The notes: a model not told the origin generated them from the letters alone. A stretch of DNA of 64,000 nt from Kordiimonadales bacterium IMCC3096 (GCA_016865035.1 CP018227.1:4227442-4291441); one strand, 5' to 3'. Numbered from the stretch's first letter, positions 27,854-37,666 are shown. Made by a program: numbers and translations.

Positions 27854-28410
27854 TGATGAAACACAGGGACACGACGGATTCGGTCGCGGAAATCCCGCCC
27901 TTGTTCAGTCACTGGGTCGACCTGTCCGATATCGACCAGAAGGGCCTGGAAGTGACGCTGACGCTCGACGAATCCGCCCGCGCAACACTGGCGGAGGCCT
28001 TCGACCTGCTTGATCTGCCCGCCGTCAGCGCGCAGGCGACGATCTGGCCGGCTGATGAAGGTGTCACCCTGCGGTTTCACCTGCGTGCACAAGTGGTGCA
28101 GCAATGCGTCGTGACCCTGGAACCGGTACCGGGCGATGTTGACGAGACGATCACGTTGCATTACACGCCACGGGCTGTTCTGGATGAGACACATCGTGTA
28201 GTCGATATCGCCGACGACGATGATCCGCCGGAACCTCTGGACGGGGATCGGCTGGATCTCGGCGCCGCGGTTGCCGAGCATCTGGCATTGTCGCTTGATC
28301 CGTTTCCGAGGAAAGCAGACGCTGTCCTGCCGCCGTCCGCGACGGACGGAAAGCACGAAGCAACCGGCCCCTTTGCGGCGCTGGCACGACTGAAGCGAGA
28401 TGAGACATGA
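27853..28410 (+). CDS. YceD family (DUF177) protein
   Basis: The 185-residue product has the YceD core AQVVQQCVVTLEPVPGDVDE with the conserved cysteine, followed by an acidic segment and EHLALSLDPFPRKADA, the hallmark of the family. YceD is nearly always encoded directly before rpmF, as here (37 nt gap), and its homologue in plants has a role in 23S rRNA accumulation. The tandem ATGATG leaves the start uncertain by one codon. Confidence 0.9.
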   Translation: MMKHRDTTDSVAEIPPLFSHWVDLSDIDQKGLEVTLTLDESARATLAEAFDLLDLPAVSAQATIWPADEGVTLRFHLRAQVVQQCVVTLEPVPGDVDETITLHYTPRAVLDETHRVVDIADDDDPPEPLDGDRLDLGAAVAEHLALSLDPFPRKADAVLPPSATDGKHEATGPFAALARLKRDET

Positions 28411-28447
28411 CCCTGCCGCACGGGCGGAAGGGTTTTAAGGAGTAGAA

Positions 28448-28633
28448 ATGGCTGTCCCCAAGAAGAAAGTAACGCGGTCCCGCCGTAACCAGAGGCGCGC
28501 CCACGATTCCCTGGTCGCGACCGGTTCGCACGAGTGCGCCAACTGCGGTGAGATGAAGCTGCCGCATCATGTCTGCGCAGCCTGTGGCCACTACAAGGAG
28601 CGTGAGGTGTTCGAGGCTGACGAGGCCATCTGA
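28448..28633 (+). CDS. rpmF: 50S ribosomal protein L32
   Basis: The 61-residue protein begins [20 protein letters not shown] and has a four-cysteine zinc ribbon (C30, C33, C43, C46). L32 is a large-subunit ribosomal protein. GGAG precedes the ATG at good spacing. It lies between yceD and plsX, the conserved bacterial order, with 29 nt to plsX. Confidence 0.98.
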   Translation: MAVPKKKVTRSRRNQRRAHDSLVATGSHECANCGEMKLPHHVCAACGHYKEREVFEADEAI

Positions 28634-28662
28634 GCCCCGTCGCCTGAACAGGCACACGCAGC

Positions 28663-29709
28663 ATGAGCCGTCCCCTGACACTATCACTGGATGCCATGGG
28701 CGGTGACCACGCCCCTGGCGCGGTTGTCGACGGGATCACTCATGTCCGCCTTCAGTATCCTGGCATACGTTTCCTTCTCTTCGGTGACGAAGCGAAGCTG
28801 AGACCGCTTGTGCGTGGTGACCTGGCGGACTGTGTCGAGATCCGTCACGCGCCACGCACCGTTGGCTCGAACGAGAAGCCGAGCCAGGCGCTGCGACGTG
28901 GCGGCGACACCAGCATGCGCATGGCCATCGACGCCGTCCGCGACGGTGACGCCGATGGTGTGGTTTCCGGTGGCAATACCGGTGCCCTGATGGCCATGGC
29001 ACTGTTCTCCCTGCGGCCCCAGGCCGGTATCGACCGTCCGGCAATCGCCGGCTTCATGCCGACCGAGTGCGGGGAGAGCGTCATGCTCGACCTCGGCGCC
29101 AATGTCGTCTGCGATGAAGACAATCTGGTCCAGTTCGCCCTGATGGGGGCCACGTTCTGTCGCGCGGTGCTGGGTCGGGTGCATCCGACGGTCGGTCTGC
29201 TGAACATTGGCGAGGAAGAACTGAAGGGCAACGAGATCGTTCGCGCCGCTGCGGAGCGGCTGCGCAACATCAAGGATGCCGGTTTCCACTATCACGGCTT
29301 TGTCGAAGGCCACGACATCACGCGCGGCGTGGTCGATGTGGTCATCACTGACGGCTTCAGCGGCAATGTCGCACTCAAGAGCCACGAGGGGGCGGCGCGG
29401 CTGGTCACCTACACGATGCGCCAGGCCATCAACGCCTCCTGGATCGCCCAGCTGGGCTTTCTGATCGCCCGTGGCGCCTTCAGGCGGCTGCAGAACCGGC
29501 TCGACCCCAACGGCTACAATGGCGGCGTCTTCCTGGGGCTGAACGGGGTCGTGGTGAAGAGCCACGGCAGTGCCAATGCCACCGGTGTCGCCAGTGCCAT
29601 CCGCATCGCCGCCGACATGGTTCAGGACGGAATGATCGAACGAATCGCTCAGGACTGCCAGACTATCGACCTTCTGGGTGGGGAAATGCAGAAAGCGGGC
29701 AACGCATGA
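28663..29709 (+). CDS. plsX: phosphate acyltransferase PlsX
   Basis: The 348-residue product starts [20 protein letters not shown] and shows family blocks [35 protein letters not shown] and [17 protein letters not shown]. PlsX converts acyl-ACP to acyl phosphate for phospholipid synthesis. The stop overlaps fabH's ATG by 4 nt, coupling fatty acid initiation to membrane lipid synthesis. Confidence 0.97.
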   Translation: MSRPLTLSLDAMGGDHAPGAVVDGITHVRLQYPGIRFLLFGDEAKLRPLVRGDLADCVEIRHAPRTVGSNEKPSQALRRGGDTSMRMAIDAVRDGDADGVVSGGNTGALMAMALFSLRPQAGIDRPAIAGFMPTECGESVMLDLGANVVCDEDNLVQFALMGATFCRAVLGRVHPTVGLLNIGEEELKGNEIVRAAAERLRNIKDAGFHYHGFVEGHDITRGVVDVVITDGFSGNVALKSHEGAARLVTYTMRQAINASWIAQLGFLIARGAFRRLQNRLDPNGYNGGVFLGLNGVVVKSHGSANATGVASAIRIAADMVQDGMIERIAQDCQTIDLLGGEMQKAGNA

Positions 29710-30677
29710 TACGTTCCGTGATCATCGGAAGCGGCAGCTATCTGCCTGAACGGGTCATGACCAATGCCGAACTGGCCGGCATGGTGGACACGTCCGATGA
29801 GTGGATTGTCGCCCGCAGTGGTATCCGCCAGCGCCATATCGCGGCGGAGGGGGAGACCACCGGCGATCTGGCGGTGGCAGCGGCCCGCGATGCGCTGGAT
29901 CACGCGGGTCTGCAGCCCGATGACATTGATCTTATCGTTCTCGCCACGGCCACCCCGGACAGCACCTTTCCTGCCACCGCAACCGTGGTCCAGTCCCGTC
30001 TGGGCATTCGCCACGGTGCCGCCTTCGACATCCAGGCCGTATGCAGCGGTTTCGTCTATGCACTCGCCACTGCCGACAATTTCCTGAAGGCGGGGCAGTT
30101 CCGCCGCGCGCTGGTGATCGGTGCCGAGACCTTCTCTCGCATCCTCGACTGGGAAGACCGCACAACCTGCGTCCTGTTCGGCGACGGGGCCGGTGCAATC
30201 GTGCTGGAGGCGATGGAAGGCGACGGCACCAATGCCGACCGGGGCATCCTGACAAGTCACCTGCATGCCGATGGCTGCCATCACGACCTTCTGTATGTTG
30301 ATGGTGGCCCGTCCAGCACCCAGACGGTCGGGCATCTGCGCATGTCGGGCAAGGAAGTCTTCCGCCATGCGGTCGTGAACCTGTCCGCCGTGATCAGCGA
30401 GGCGCTGGATGCCACGGGACTGCAGGCGGAGGACATCGACTGGGTCATTCCGCACCAGGCGAACAAGCGCATTCTGGACGGGACGGCACGCAAGCTGAAA
30501 CTCGATCCGTCGAAGGTTGTGGTCACCGTTGATCGCCACGGCAATACCTCTGCCGCGTCAGTTCCCCTGGCGCTGACCGAGGCCGTGCGTGACGGTAGGA
30601 TCCAGCGCGGTCAGTTGCTGCTGCTGGAGGCGATGGGTGGTGGCTTCACCTGGGGTTCGGCGCTGGTTCGCTGGTAA
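29706..30677 (+). CDS. fabH: beta-ketoacyl-ACP synthase III
   Basis: The 323-residue thiolase-fold enzyme condenses acetyl-CoA with malonyl-ACP to start fatty acid synthesis. Catalytic residues are visible: C113 in [11 protein letters not shown]250 in [10 protein letters not shown] and N280 in [10 protein letters not shown]. It has normal length and starts [15 protein letters not shown]. The ATG overlaps the plsX stop by 4 nt. A 122-nt gap follows before ihfA. Confidence 0.97.
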   Translation: MIRSVIIGSGSYLPERVMTNAELAGMVDTSDEWIVARSGIRQRHIAAEGETTGDLAVAAARDALDHAGLQPDDIDLIVLATATPDSTFPATATVVQSRLGIRHGAAFDIQAVCSGFVYALATADNFLKAGQFRRALVIGAETFSRILDWEDRTTCVLFGDGAGAIVLEAMEGDGTNADRGILTSHLHADGCHHDLLYVDGGPSSTQTVGHLRMSGKEVFRHAVVNLSAVISEALDATGLQAEDIDWVIPHQANKRILDGTARKLKLDPSKVVVTVDRHGNTSAASVPLALTEAVRDGRIQRGQLLLLEAMGGGFTWGSALVRW

Positions 30678-30704
30678 CGACTGACACAATTGCGCCGAAC
30701 TGCT

Positions 30705-30735
30705 TTGACTCCGGATTGGATTTCGCGCGTAATGT
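30705..30735 (+). promoter_or_regulatory. candidate sigma-70 promoter for ihfA
   Basis: TTGACT at 30705-30710 is followed, after 17 to 19 nt, by an AT-rich CGTAAT/TAATGT element ending at 30735, about 65 nt before ihfA. The -35 matches consensus in five of six positions; the -10 is weak. The fabH-ihfA gap is the largest in this gene run, so a separate promoter is plausible. Confidence 0.3.
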
Positions 30736-30799
30736 GCCGTAACAACAAAACAATGCCGAATGGCAGTCCGAACAGGCGTGGCAGTGGGGAGCGACGATT

Positions 30800-31117
30800 A
30801 TGAGCGGTTCGACAGTGACCCGTGCGCATCTCAGTGAAGCTGTGTACAGGGAAGTCGGTCTGTCGCGTAACGAGTCTTCGGAACTGGTCGATGCAGTTCT
30901 GATGGAGATTGCAGATCACCTCGCAAGTGGCGAAACCGTAAAGATTTCTTCCTTTGGAAGTTTTCAGGTCCGCGAGAAAGGTGGCCGCATCGGGCGGAAC
31001 CCCAAGACCGGTGAGGAAGTCCCGATCGAACCCCGACGGGTGCTGGTCTTCCGGGCCAGTCATGTCCTGAAGGACGAGATCAACCAGGGCCTGCTGGGCA
31101 GACCTGCCAGGACCTGA
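30800..31117 (+). CDS. ihfA: integration host factor alpha subunit
   Basis: The 105-residue protein is a HU/IHF DNA-bending subunit: [20 protein letters not shown], then [32 protein letters not shown] and RRVLVFRAS. The [19 protein letters not shown]-binding arm is intact. The order fabH-ihfA-merR is conserved in alphaproteobacteria, which supports the alpha rather than beta assignment. It is followed by merR after 70 nt. Confidence 0.93.
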   Translation: MSGSTVTRAHLSEAVYREVGLSRNESSELVDAVLMEIADHLASGETVKISSFGSFQVREKGGRIGRNPKTGEEVPIEPRRVLVFRASHVLKDEINQGLLGRPART

Positions 31118-31187
31118 GATGCGGTTGGCCTGACATGGGCCGATCGAGACGCCCTGCCCCTGCAACTTCTTCTACCGGATACCAGCC

Positions 31188-31553
31188 TTGGCGAAGTCAC
31201 CAGAAGCGTTCCGTACCATCAGCGAAGTAGCGACCGAACTGGATGTGCAGCAGCACGTCCTGCGGTTCTGGGAGAGCAAGTTCCCCGAGATAAAGCCGCT
31301 GAAGCGCGGCGGTGGCCGACGCTACTACCGGCCCGAGGATGTGGCCCTGCTGCAGCGGATCCGGCATCTGCTCTACGAGGAGAAGTACACGATCAAGGGC
31401 GTGCAGCAGATGTTTCGCGACCAGGGTTCAGCCGCAAAGAAGGCCCCTGTTGTCGACAGCCTGAGCGTATTGCAGCGACGCGCCATCGAGGATGCGCGGG
31501 GCGAACTGATCGAACTTCGGAAAAGTCTGCTTGCGCTGACGACTGGCGATTGA
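31188..31553 (+). CDS. MerR-family transcriptional regulator
   Basis: The 121-residue protein has a MerR winged helix ([20 protein letters not shown], then [20 protein letters not shown]) and a short coiled-coil tail without effector cysteines. It starts at TTG 31188; no ATG fits. This ihfA-linked MerR type is conserved across alphaproteobacteria and its target is not established. A tRNA-Pro gene begins 34 nt after its stop. Confidence 0.9.
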   Translation: MAKSPEAFRTISEVATELDVQQHVLRFWESKFPEIKPLKRGGGRRYYRPEDVALLQRIRHLLYEEKYTIKGVQQMFRDQGSAAKKAPVVDSLSVLQRRAIEDARGELIELRKSLLALTTGD

Positions 31554-31587
31554 TCACGGCAGCCGGAACGACTATGGTCCGCCGCGT

Positions 31588-31664
31588 CGGAGCGTAGCGC
31601 AGCCTGGTAGCGCACCATACTGGGGGTGTGGGGGTCGTGGGTTCAAATCCCGCCGCTCCGACCA
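31588..31664 (+). tRNA. tRNA-Pro (anticodon GGG)
   Basis: A complete 77-nt cloverleaf with encoded CCA: acceptor CGGAGCG/CGCTCCG, D-arm GCGC...GCGC, anticodon arm CCATA-CTGGGGG-TGTGG with GGG at positions 34-36, and T-arm GTGGG-TTCAAAT-CCCGC. It reads CCC (and CCU) codons. The ihfA-merR-tRNA-Pro(GGG) order is common in alphaproteobacteria. Confidence 0.97.
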
Positions 31665-31680
31665 TTTCCCGACACCCCCT

Positions 31681-31700
31681 GAAATTCACCTCTGAATTTC
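31681..31700. terminator. hairpin between tRNA-Pro(GGG) and the convergent aldo/keto reductase
   Basis: An 8-bp perfect stem with a 4-nt loop, GAAATTCA-CCTC-TGAATTTC, lies between the tRNA 3' end and the convergent reductase stop at 31705. A short T-containing stretch follows on the plus strand. It may act in both directions. Confidence 0.45.
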
Positions 31701-31704
31701 TGTT

Positions 31705-32694
31705 TCAGCAGTACCGCTCCGGCCCTTCCCACTGGGTCGCGGTGTAGCGGTCGCCGTGGCACCAGCCGACCGGCAGAACCTCCTCTATGCGCTTCAGATC
31801 TTCCGCGCTCAGGTCCAGACTGCCACCCGCCGCCACTTCGCGCAGATGATCGATGGAACGCGTACCGGGGATCGGCACGATGTGATCCCCCTGATGCACC
31901 AGCCAGGCGATCGCCAGTGTCGCCGCAGCCACGCCCATGTCGGCGGCCAGCGCGCGGAACTCCGCATTCTTTGCCAGATTCGCGCTCAGGTTCGGCTCCA
32001 CGAAGCGCGGGTTGTCCTTCATGAAGGCAATGTCCTGTACCGATGCCTGATCATGTGGCGTGTCGGTCAGCAAGGCCCGCCCCACGGGCGAGAAGGCGAC
32101 CAGGGTGGTGCCGAACTCGGCGCAGGTCTGCACCAGTCCCAGCTCCGGCGACCGGGTCGAGAGCGAATATTCGGACTGCACGGCCGCAATCGGGTGCACC
32201 GCCTGCGCCCGTCGCAGGGAACCGGGTGCAATCTCGGAATATCCGATGGCCTTGCACTTGCCCGCCTTGACCAGCCCCGCGAGGGTCTCCGTCACTGCCT
32301 CGATCTCGTGCGCCTTGTCACGGCGATGCACGTAGTAGAGATCGACCGCCTCGACACCCAGCCGTTTCAGACTGCCCTCCAGCTGTTCCGTCAGGTGCTC
32401 CGGGTCATTGTTGAAGCGGCGGTCGGGGCTGCGGGTGATGCCGCCCTTGGTGGCGATGGTGAACGGACATTCGCCGCCCCGGCGCTTCAGCCATTCGCCG
32501 ATGACCGTCTCCGACCGCCCCATGCCGTAGACGTTGGAGGTGTCCACATGGTCGATGCCGAACTCCAGACAGGCGTCCAGAACCTGCATCGATCCCTCGT
32601 CGGTCGCCTTGCCGTAGAAATCGGTGAACGACATGGCACCATAGCCGACGACACTGACCTTCGGTCCGTTCTGCCCAAGAATACGCTGCTTCAA
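31705..32694 (-). CDS. aldo/keto reductase
   Basis: The 329-residue TIM-barrel oxidoreductase begins LKQRILGQNGPKVSVVGYG from a TTG. The catalytic tetrad is visible: D in IDHVDTSNVYG with the following Y, K in TIATKGGIT and H in LYYVHRRD. NADPH contacts near GTRSIDHLREV are typical. TTG 32694 is chosen because GGGGAGGA lies 8 nt upstream and the frame above is not family-like. It is divergent from the deazaflavin-type reductase gene with 86 nt between. Confidence 0.88.
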   Translation of the reverse strand: MKQRILGQNGPKVSVVGYGAMSFTDFYGKATDEGSMQVLDACLEFGIDHVDTSNVYGMGRSETVIGEWLKRRGGECPFTIATKGGITRSPDRRFNNDPEHLTEQLEGSLKRLGVEAVDLYYVHRRDKAHEIEAVTETLAGLVKAGKCKAIGYSEIAPGSLRRAQAVHPIAAVQSEYSLSTRSPELGLVQTCAEFGTTLVAFSPVGRALLTDTPHDQASVQDIAFMKDNPRFVEPNLSANLAKNAEFRALAADMGVAAATLAIAWLVHQGDHIVPIPGTRSIDHLREVAAGGSLDLSAEDLKRIEEVLPVGWCHGDRYTATQWEGPERYC

Positions 32695-32780
32695 CTGTTG
32701 ATTCCTCCCCAAGCCCGCGAATTTGTTGCACGATAGTCGCTGCGGTCCGACCGCAACAGGCATTTTCAGGGGAGTACACC

Positions 32781-33215
32781 ATGGCTGAATATCTTCCGCC
32801 CGCCGCCGACTGGGTGCGCGAGCAGGTCGAACTCTACGAGAGCAGCGGCGGCACCAGGGGTACGACGCTGATGGATACCGGCCTGCCCTGCATTCTGGTG
32901 ACCCACATGGGCAACAAGACAGGTGGTATCCGCAAGATCCCCCTGATGCGGGTCAAGGTAGGGAACAACTACGTGCTGGTCGGTTCCAAGGGCGGGGCGG
33001 AGAAGGATCCGGTATGGGTCCACAACCTGCGTGCCAATCCGGATGTCGAGATTCGCGACGCGACAGAAGTCTGGCCGATGCGTGTCCGGGAAGTGCCGGA
33101 CGGGCCGGAACGGGACCGGCTGTGGGAAGCTGCCGTTGCCGCCTTCGACCGCTACGAGGATTATCGCAGGAAGGCACCGCGCCTGATCCCGGTCTTCCTG
33201 GCGGAGCCTGTCTGA
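32781..33215 (+). CDS. deazaflavin (F420)-dependent nitroreductase-family protein (DDN-like)
   Basis: The 144-residue product matches the PF04075 family: QVELYESSGGTRGTTLM, LPCILVTHMGNKTGGIRKIP, VGSKGGAEKDPVWVHNLRAN and a terminal RLIPVFLAEP. Members use the cofactor F420 in actinobacteria; the family also occurs in some alphaproteobacteria. Whether this organism makes F420 cannot be seen here. It precedes a FAH-family gene by 38 nt on the same strand. Confidence 0.85.
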   Translation: MAEYLPPAADWVREQVELYESSGGTRGTTLMDTGLPCILVTHMGNKTGGIRKIPLMRVKVGNNYVLVGSKGGAEKDPVWVHNLRANPDVEIRDATEVWPMRVREVPDGPERDRLWEAAVAAFDRYEDYRRKAPRLIPVFLAEPV

Positions 33216-33253
33216 ACACGCGAAAACAAGAACAATCCTGAGGGGGAAGAACC

Positions 33254-34093
33254 ATGAAACTGACACGATACGGACAGCCGGGCGCCGAGAAACCCGGCGT
33301 CTTCGACAGCGAGGGGCAGTTGCGTGACCTCTCGGCGCATGTAGCGGACATCAATCCTGCCCTGCTGGCCGACCTTTCGGTCCTGGACGGTGTCGATGTC
33401 AGCAGCCTGCCAGTCGTGAACGGCAACCCGCGCCTGGGTCCCTGCGTCACGGGCACGGGCAAGTTCATCTGCATCGGCCTGAACTATTCCGACCATGCGG
33501 CGGAGACCGGCAATCCCGTGCCGAGCGAGCCCGTGATCTTCATGAAGGCAAGCTCCACCATTGTCGGCCCGAACGACGACATCATCATCCCGCGCGGTTC
33601 GGTGAAGACCGACTGGGAGGTCGAACTGGGCGTCGTCATCGGCAAATCCGCGAAATACGTGTCGGAGGCGGATGCGCTGGACCATGTCGCCGGATATTGC
33701 GTCACCAACGACGTGTCGGAGCGCGAGTTCCAGATCGAGCACGAGGGCCAGTGGACCAAGGGCAAGTCCTGCGACACCTTCGGCCCCATCGGTCCCTGGC
33801 TGGCCACGCGCGACGAGGTGCCTGACCCGCAGAACCTGTCGATGTGGCTGGAGGTCAATGGCAAGCGCTATCAGGACGGTTCCACCGCCACCATGGTCTA
33901 TGGCGTGGCACACCTTGTGTCATACCTTAGCCGGTTCATGACCCTGCACCCGGGCGACGTGATTTCCACCGGCACGCCGCCAGGTGTCGGCATGGGCCAG
34001 AATCCGCAGGTCTATCTGAAGCCCGGTGACGTGGTGACCCTGGGAATCGAAGGGCTGGGCGACCAGCGCCAGACCTTCGTCGCCGACAACTAG
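33254..34093 (+). CDS. fumarylacetoacetate hydrolase family protein
   Basis: The 279-residue protein has the FAH fold: FICIGLNYSDHAAETG, IFMKASSTIVGPNDDIIIP, WEVELGVVIGKSAKYV with metal-binding glutamates, and DVISTGTPPGVGMG. Such enzymes cleave or isomerise acyl-pyruvate-type compounds in catabolism of aromatic or sugar acids. Substrate unknown. Its stop overlaps the convergent exporter's stop by 4 nt (CTAG). Confidence 0.88.
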   Translation: MKLTRYGQPGAEKPGVFDSEGQLRDLSAHVADINPALLADLSVLDGVDVSSLPVVNGNPRLGPCVTGTGKFICIGLNYSDHAAETGNPVPSEPVIFMKASSTIVGPNDDIIIPRGSVKTDWEVELGVVIGKSAKYVSEADALDHVAGYCVTNDVSEREFQIEHEGQWTKGKSCDTFGPIGPWLATRDEVPDPQNLSMWLEVNGKRYQDGSTATMVYGVAHLVSYLSRFMTLHPGDVISTGTPPGVGMGQNPQVYLKPGDVVTLGIEGLGDQRQTFVADN

Positions 34094-35307
34094 ACTGCCC
34101 CGGGAAAGGATGAAGGTGCACTGACCCGCTCTGCCCTGCGGACGTAGACGGCAGCGGCAAGGCCCAGGGCCGATGCGGCCAGCATGATGGTGATCAGGCC
34201 CCAGGCCGCGTTCTCCGCGCTCAATACAGTGCCGGTGAACGCGGCCAGTGCGCCGCCGCCGGCGTTGGTCAGGGCGGCGGAAACACCGGAGGCGCTGCCG
34301 GCCAGTCCCGGACGCACGGCCATGCAACCGGCGTTGGCGCTGGGCATGGTGATCCCGTTGCCGATACCGACACAGGCGCAGGCCCCGAACAGGATGAGCT
34401 GATACACCTGCCCCGAGGCCACAAGCAGCAGCCCGACTGAAAGCCCGCCGCAGGCGATGAGGCGACCGGTGATCATCACGGTCGTCAGTTCGTAGCGGGC
34501 GGAGAACCGGCCGGCGAGGAAGCTGCCGAACATGAAGCCCGCCGTGATGCTGCCGATATAGAACCCGAGCCTTGCGGGAGAGATCTCGAAGACCGCGACA
34601 GCGACCAGCGGTGCGCCCCCAAGGAAGGCGTAGAAGGCACCTGTGGAGAAGGCGATGCAGAGCGAATAGCCCCAGAACCGCCCGGAGCGGAGCAGTTCCG
34701 GGTAGGCCCGGATCTGGTTCATCATCGACGTTGAGCGGCTGGTGTTGGTCTCCCCCACATCGAACCAGCAAAGCACGAACAGGGCGCAGCCGAGGGTCAG
34801 GAACGCCAGGAAACTGGCGCGCCAGCCGAAGAGTTCATCCAGTACGCCACCGACCACCGGGCCCAGCATCGGCGCGATGGCCCAGGCCATGGCGAGATAG
34901 CCCATCAGGCTGGCGGCCTTGCCCGCGGCGGCGGTATCACTGATCGCGGCACGGGAGACCGCGAACCCGGCGATGATGGCCGCCTGCAGCATCCGGAAGC
35001 ACAGGAAGGTCACGATATCGGTCGCCAGCAGACAGCCGAGCGACGCGACGCAGAAGATCGCCAGTCCACCCAGAATGACCGGACGCCGACCGTAGCGGTC
35101 GGAGGCCGGGCCGACGATCAGCAACAGCACCGCCGCCACCGCCGAATAGCCCGCGATGGCCAGGCTGACAGTCGCATAGTCGGTGTCGAGATCCCGCGCC
35201 ATGTTCGGCAGTGAGGGCAGAAACAGGTTCAGGGATACGATCGACAGGCTGCTGAGCAGGATCAGGGTCAGCAGGCCTGGTGGCGTGCGCTGTGTGTCTC
35301 GCATCAT
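34090..35307 (-). CDS. Bcr/CflA-type MFS exporter
   Basis: The 405-residue membrane protein shows about 12 segments and the motif A loop SDRYGRRPVILGG of drug:proton antiporters, as well as PMLGPVVGGVLDE. It is similar to Bcr/CflA, which exports bicyclomycin, chloramphenicol or sulfonamides. Start at 35307 (MMRD) is a tandem ATG. It has no neighbour on its strand close enough to be an obvious partner. A terminator for the upstream helicase gene lies about 45 nt before it. Confidence 0.88.
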   Translation of the reverse strand: MMRDTQRTPPGLLTLILLSSLSIVSLNLFLPSLPNMARDLDTDYATVSLAIAGYSAVAAVLLLIVGPASDRYGRRPVILGGLAIFCVASLGCLLATDIVTFLCFRMLQAAIIAGFAVSRAAISDTAAAGKAASLMGYLAMAWAIAPMLGPVVGGVLDELFGWRASFLAFLTLGCALFVLCWFDVGETNTSRSTSMMNQIRAYPELLRSGRFWGYSLCIAFSTGAFYAFLGGAPLVAVAVFEISPARLGFYIGSITAGFMFGSFLAGRFSARYELTTVMITGRLIACGGLSVGLLLVASGQVYQLILFGACACVGIGNGITMPSANAGCMAVRPGLAGSASGVSAALTNAGGGALAAFTGTVLSAENAAWGLITIMLAASALGLAAAVYVRRAERVSAPSSFPGAV

Positions 35308-35350
35308 TCAACCCTCTTCCCGCATTGCCGTTGCGGCCCGCTGCGGACAA

Positions 35351-35382
35351 GAAAAAGCGCCCCCGGCTGATGACGGAGGCGC
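35351..35382 (-). terminator. intrinsic terminator downstream of the DEAD-box helicase
   Basis: On the minus strand, GCGCCTCCG-TCATCAGC-CGGGGGCGC forms a 9-bp stem (one T-G pair) and is followed by TTTTTC. It lies about 185 nt after the helicase stop and 44 nt before the exporter start, so it insulates the two genes. This is the most canonical intrinsic terminator I found in the window. Confidence 0.75.
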
Positions 35383-35566
35383 ATGGGAGTTTCCTGTCGG
35401 GTTCCGTTACCGGCCCGGGCGCCTTGCTCCCACCCCTGCCGTGTTCGACAGGTACATTGCTGATCCCATGTGTTCAGGCGCGGAAACCCTGCCCACGCCG
35501 AAGCGTCATGCTGTTGCCGACGCCGAATTTTGTCAAACCCGGAGCGGAGCGGCAGTGGCGCCTGCC

Positions 35567-37666
35567 CTACTCCGCCCCCTTGCGCTTGCGCGCACCGGCT
35601 GGTGGGGGGCTGCCCTTCCGGTGCTTCTTCACCTTGCGGGGCTTGTCACCCGGTCCATCTGGCCCGGCGGCACGGGACCTGAACGGTTTCTTGCCTGTCG
35701 GACGTGTCTGGGCCGCACCGTCGGGCGCTGGCCTGTCCGGGCTGTCGGCCCTGGGGGAACGGGGCTTGTAGGACTTCTTCGCGCGGGGCCTGTCGGCGCC
35801 ATCCGGCGATCCACTTTCCAGGCGCCCCTCCCCGCGAACCTCGAACGACTTGCGGGGCTTGCCCTTGCCCGCATAGGGACGCTTCCGGTCGGGCGCGCGG
35901 TCAGGCCGTTCCTCCCGCAACTCCTCCGTCGCTTCGGGCGTCGGCCCCTCGCGATCATCGTCACCGTCATCACCAGAGTCCCGGCGCGATGCGTTCTTCC
36001 CCGCATAGGGGCGCTTCCGCTCGGGCGTACGGTCGGACTGTTCGTCCGGCGCTTCAGGTGTGCCTTCCAGGCGGGTCACGTTGATGTTCTTGTCGATGGT
36101 CCGGTTCGGACCGATGGCAGCGGTGAAGCTGTCGACACTGCCCGGTGCGATCTGCACATGGGTCTCGCCACCGTGAATGCGGATCGCCCCGACATCGCCC
36201 TGCGCAATATTGCCGGTGCGGTAGAGCATGGGCAGCAGCCAGCGCGGCTCCGCATTCTGCTTGCGCCCCACGGAGAGCGAGAACCAGGTACCGTCAGTGA
36301 AGTCGGCCTTCTCCCGGGATTTGCGATCACGCTTCTCCCCGCGCTCGGGCCGGGAATCATCCTGCAGTTCCTCCGGCGCGGACTGGCCGGAGCGGTAAAG
36401 ACGGACAAAGGCGGCGGCGACCTGTTCGGCGGAATGCTGCGCCAGGATCTGATCCACGAATGCCTGCTCGGCTTCGGCCACCGGTTCCGTCAGCGTCTCG
36501 TCCTGCAGCAGGCGCTGGTCGTCACGCTCGGTGATCTCCGCCACCGAGGGCGGGTTGCCCCAGTTGGCTTCGATGCGCGCGCCCTGCAGCAGCCGCTCCG
36601 CCTTGAAGCGCTGATTGAAGGGAACGATCAGGACGCTGACACCCTTCCGCCCCGCGCGGCCCGTGCGGCCACTGCGGTGCAGCAGCGCCTGGCTGTTCTG
36701 CGGCAGGTCGGCGTGGATCACCAGTTCCAGGTCCGGCAGGTCCAGTCCGCGGGCCGCCACGTCCGTGGCGATGCAGACCCGCGCCCGCCCGTCACGCATG
36801 GCCTGCAGCGCGTGGGTGCGCTGCCCCTGGCTCAGTTCACCGGACAGCGCAACGACCGAGAAGCCCCGGTTGGTGAAACGGCTGGTCATGCGGTTGACGC
36901 TTTCCCGCGTCGCGCAGAAGACAATGGCGCTCTTTGCCTCGAAGTAGCGCAGCACATTGATGATCGCGTTCTCGCGGTCACTCGGCGCGACCTTCATGGC
37001 CCGGTATTCGATATCGACGTGCTGGCGCTGCTCGGCGGTCGTCGCCAAGCGGACCGCATCGCGCTGGAACCGCTTGGCCAGACTGACAATCATCTTCGGC
37101 ACGGTGGCAGAGAACATCAGGGTCCGGCGGTCGTCCGGCGCGGCCCCCAGGATGAACTCCAGATCCTCCCGGAACCCGAGGTCGAGCATCTCGTCGGCCT
37201 CGTCGAGCACGACGGCCCGCATGCCGGTCATGTCCAGCGATCCACGCTCGATATGATCGCGCAGCCGACCCGGCGTGCCGACAACGATATGTGCCCCGCG
37301 CGACAGCGCCTGCCGCTCCGTCCGCATGTCCATGCCGCCGACGCAGGACGCGAAGGACGCGCCGGTCAGCTCATAGAGCCACTGCAGTTCGCGTTTCACC
37401 TGCAAGGCCAGTTCGCGCGTCGGGGCCACCACCAGCGCCAGCGGCCTCTCGGCACGGGAAAACCGGTCCTCCCCCGCCAGCAGGGTCGGCGCCAGCGCGA
37501 TGCCGAAGGCAACCGTCTTGCCCGAGCCGGTCTGGGCCGAGACCAGCAGGTCGGAGTTCGCCAGTTCCGGGTCCAGCACATTCTGCTGAACCGGGGTCAG
37601 AGTTTCGTAGTTCTTGCGTGCCAGCGCTTCTGCAAGCGGCGGCACGACACCGTCAAAATGAGCCAA
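35567..37666 (-). CDS. DEAD-box RNA helicase with basic C-terminal tail
   Basis: The 699-residue protein has the helicase core: Q-motif TLTPVQQ, AQTGSGKT (44-51), PTRELALQ, DEAD at 155-158, SAT near 186, then HRSGRTGRAGRKG. A DbpA-like RNA-binding domain lies near 470-545 (GTWFSLSVGRKQNAEPRWLLP). The C-terminal 150 residues are highly basic and repetitive, with KRPYAGK at two sites preceded by related RTPER/RAPDR segments. The start is TTG 37666. Such helicases remodel rRNA or degradosome RNA. A terminator follows the gene. Confidence 0.92.
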   Translation of the reverse strand: MAHFDGVVPPLAEALARKNYETLTPVQQNVLDPELANSDLLVSAQTGSGKTVAFGIALAPTLLAGEDRFSRAERPLALVVAPTRELALQVKRELQWLYELTGASFASCVGGMDMRTERQALSRGAHIVVGTPGRLRDHIERGSLDMTGMRAVVLDEADEMLDLGFREDLEFILGAAPDDRRTLMFSATVPKMIVSLAKRFQRDAVRLATTAEQRQHVDIEYRAMKVAPSDRENAIINVLRYFEAKSAIVFCATRESVNRMTSRFTNRGFSVVALSGELSQGQRTHALQAMRDGRARVCIATDVAARGLDLPDLELVIHADLPQNSQALLHRSGRTGRAGRKGVSVLIVPFNQRFKAERLLQGARIEANWGNPPSVAEITERDDQRLLQDETLTEPVAEAEQAFVDQILAQHSAEQVAAAFVRLYRSGQSAPEELQDDSRPERGEKRDRKSREKADFTDGTWFSLSVGRKQNAEPRWLLPMLYRTGNIAQGDVGAIRIHGGETHVQIAPGSVDSFTAAIGPNRTIDKNINVTRLEGTPEAPDEQSDRTPERKRPYAGKNASRRDSGDDGDDDREGPTPEATEELREERPDRAPDRKRPYAGKGKPRKSFEVRGEGRLESGSPDGADRPRAKKSYKPRSPRADSPDRPAPDGAAQTRPTGKKPFRSRAAGPDGPGDKPRKVKKHRKGSPPPAGARKRKGAE

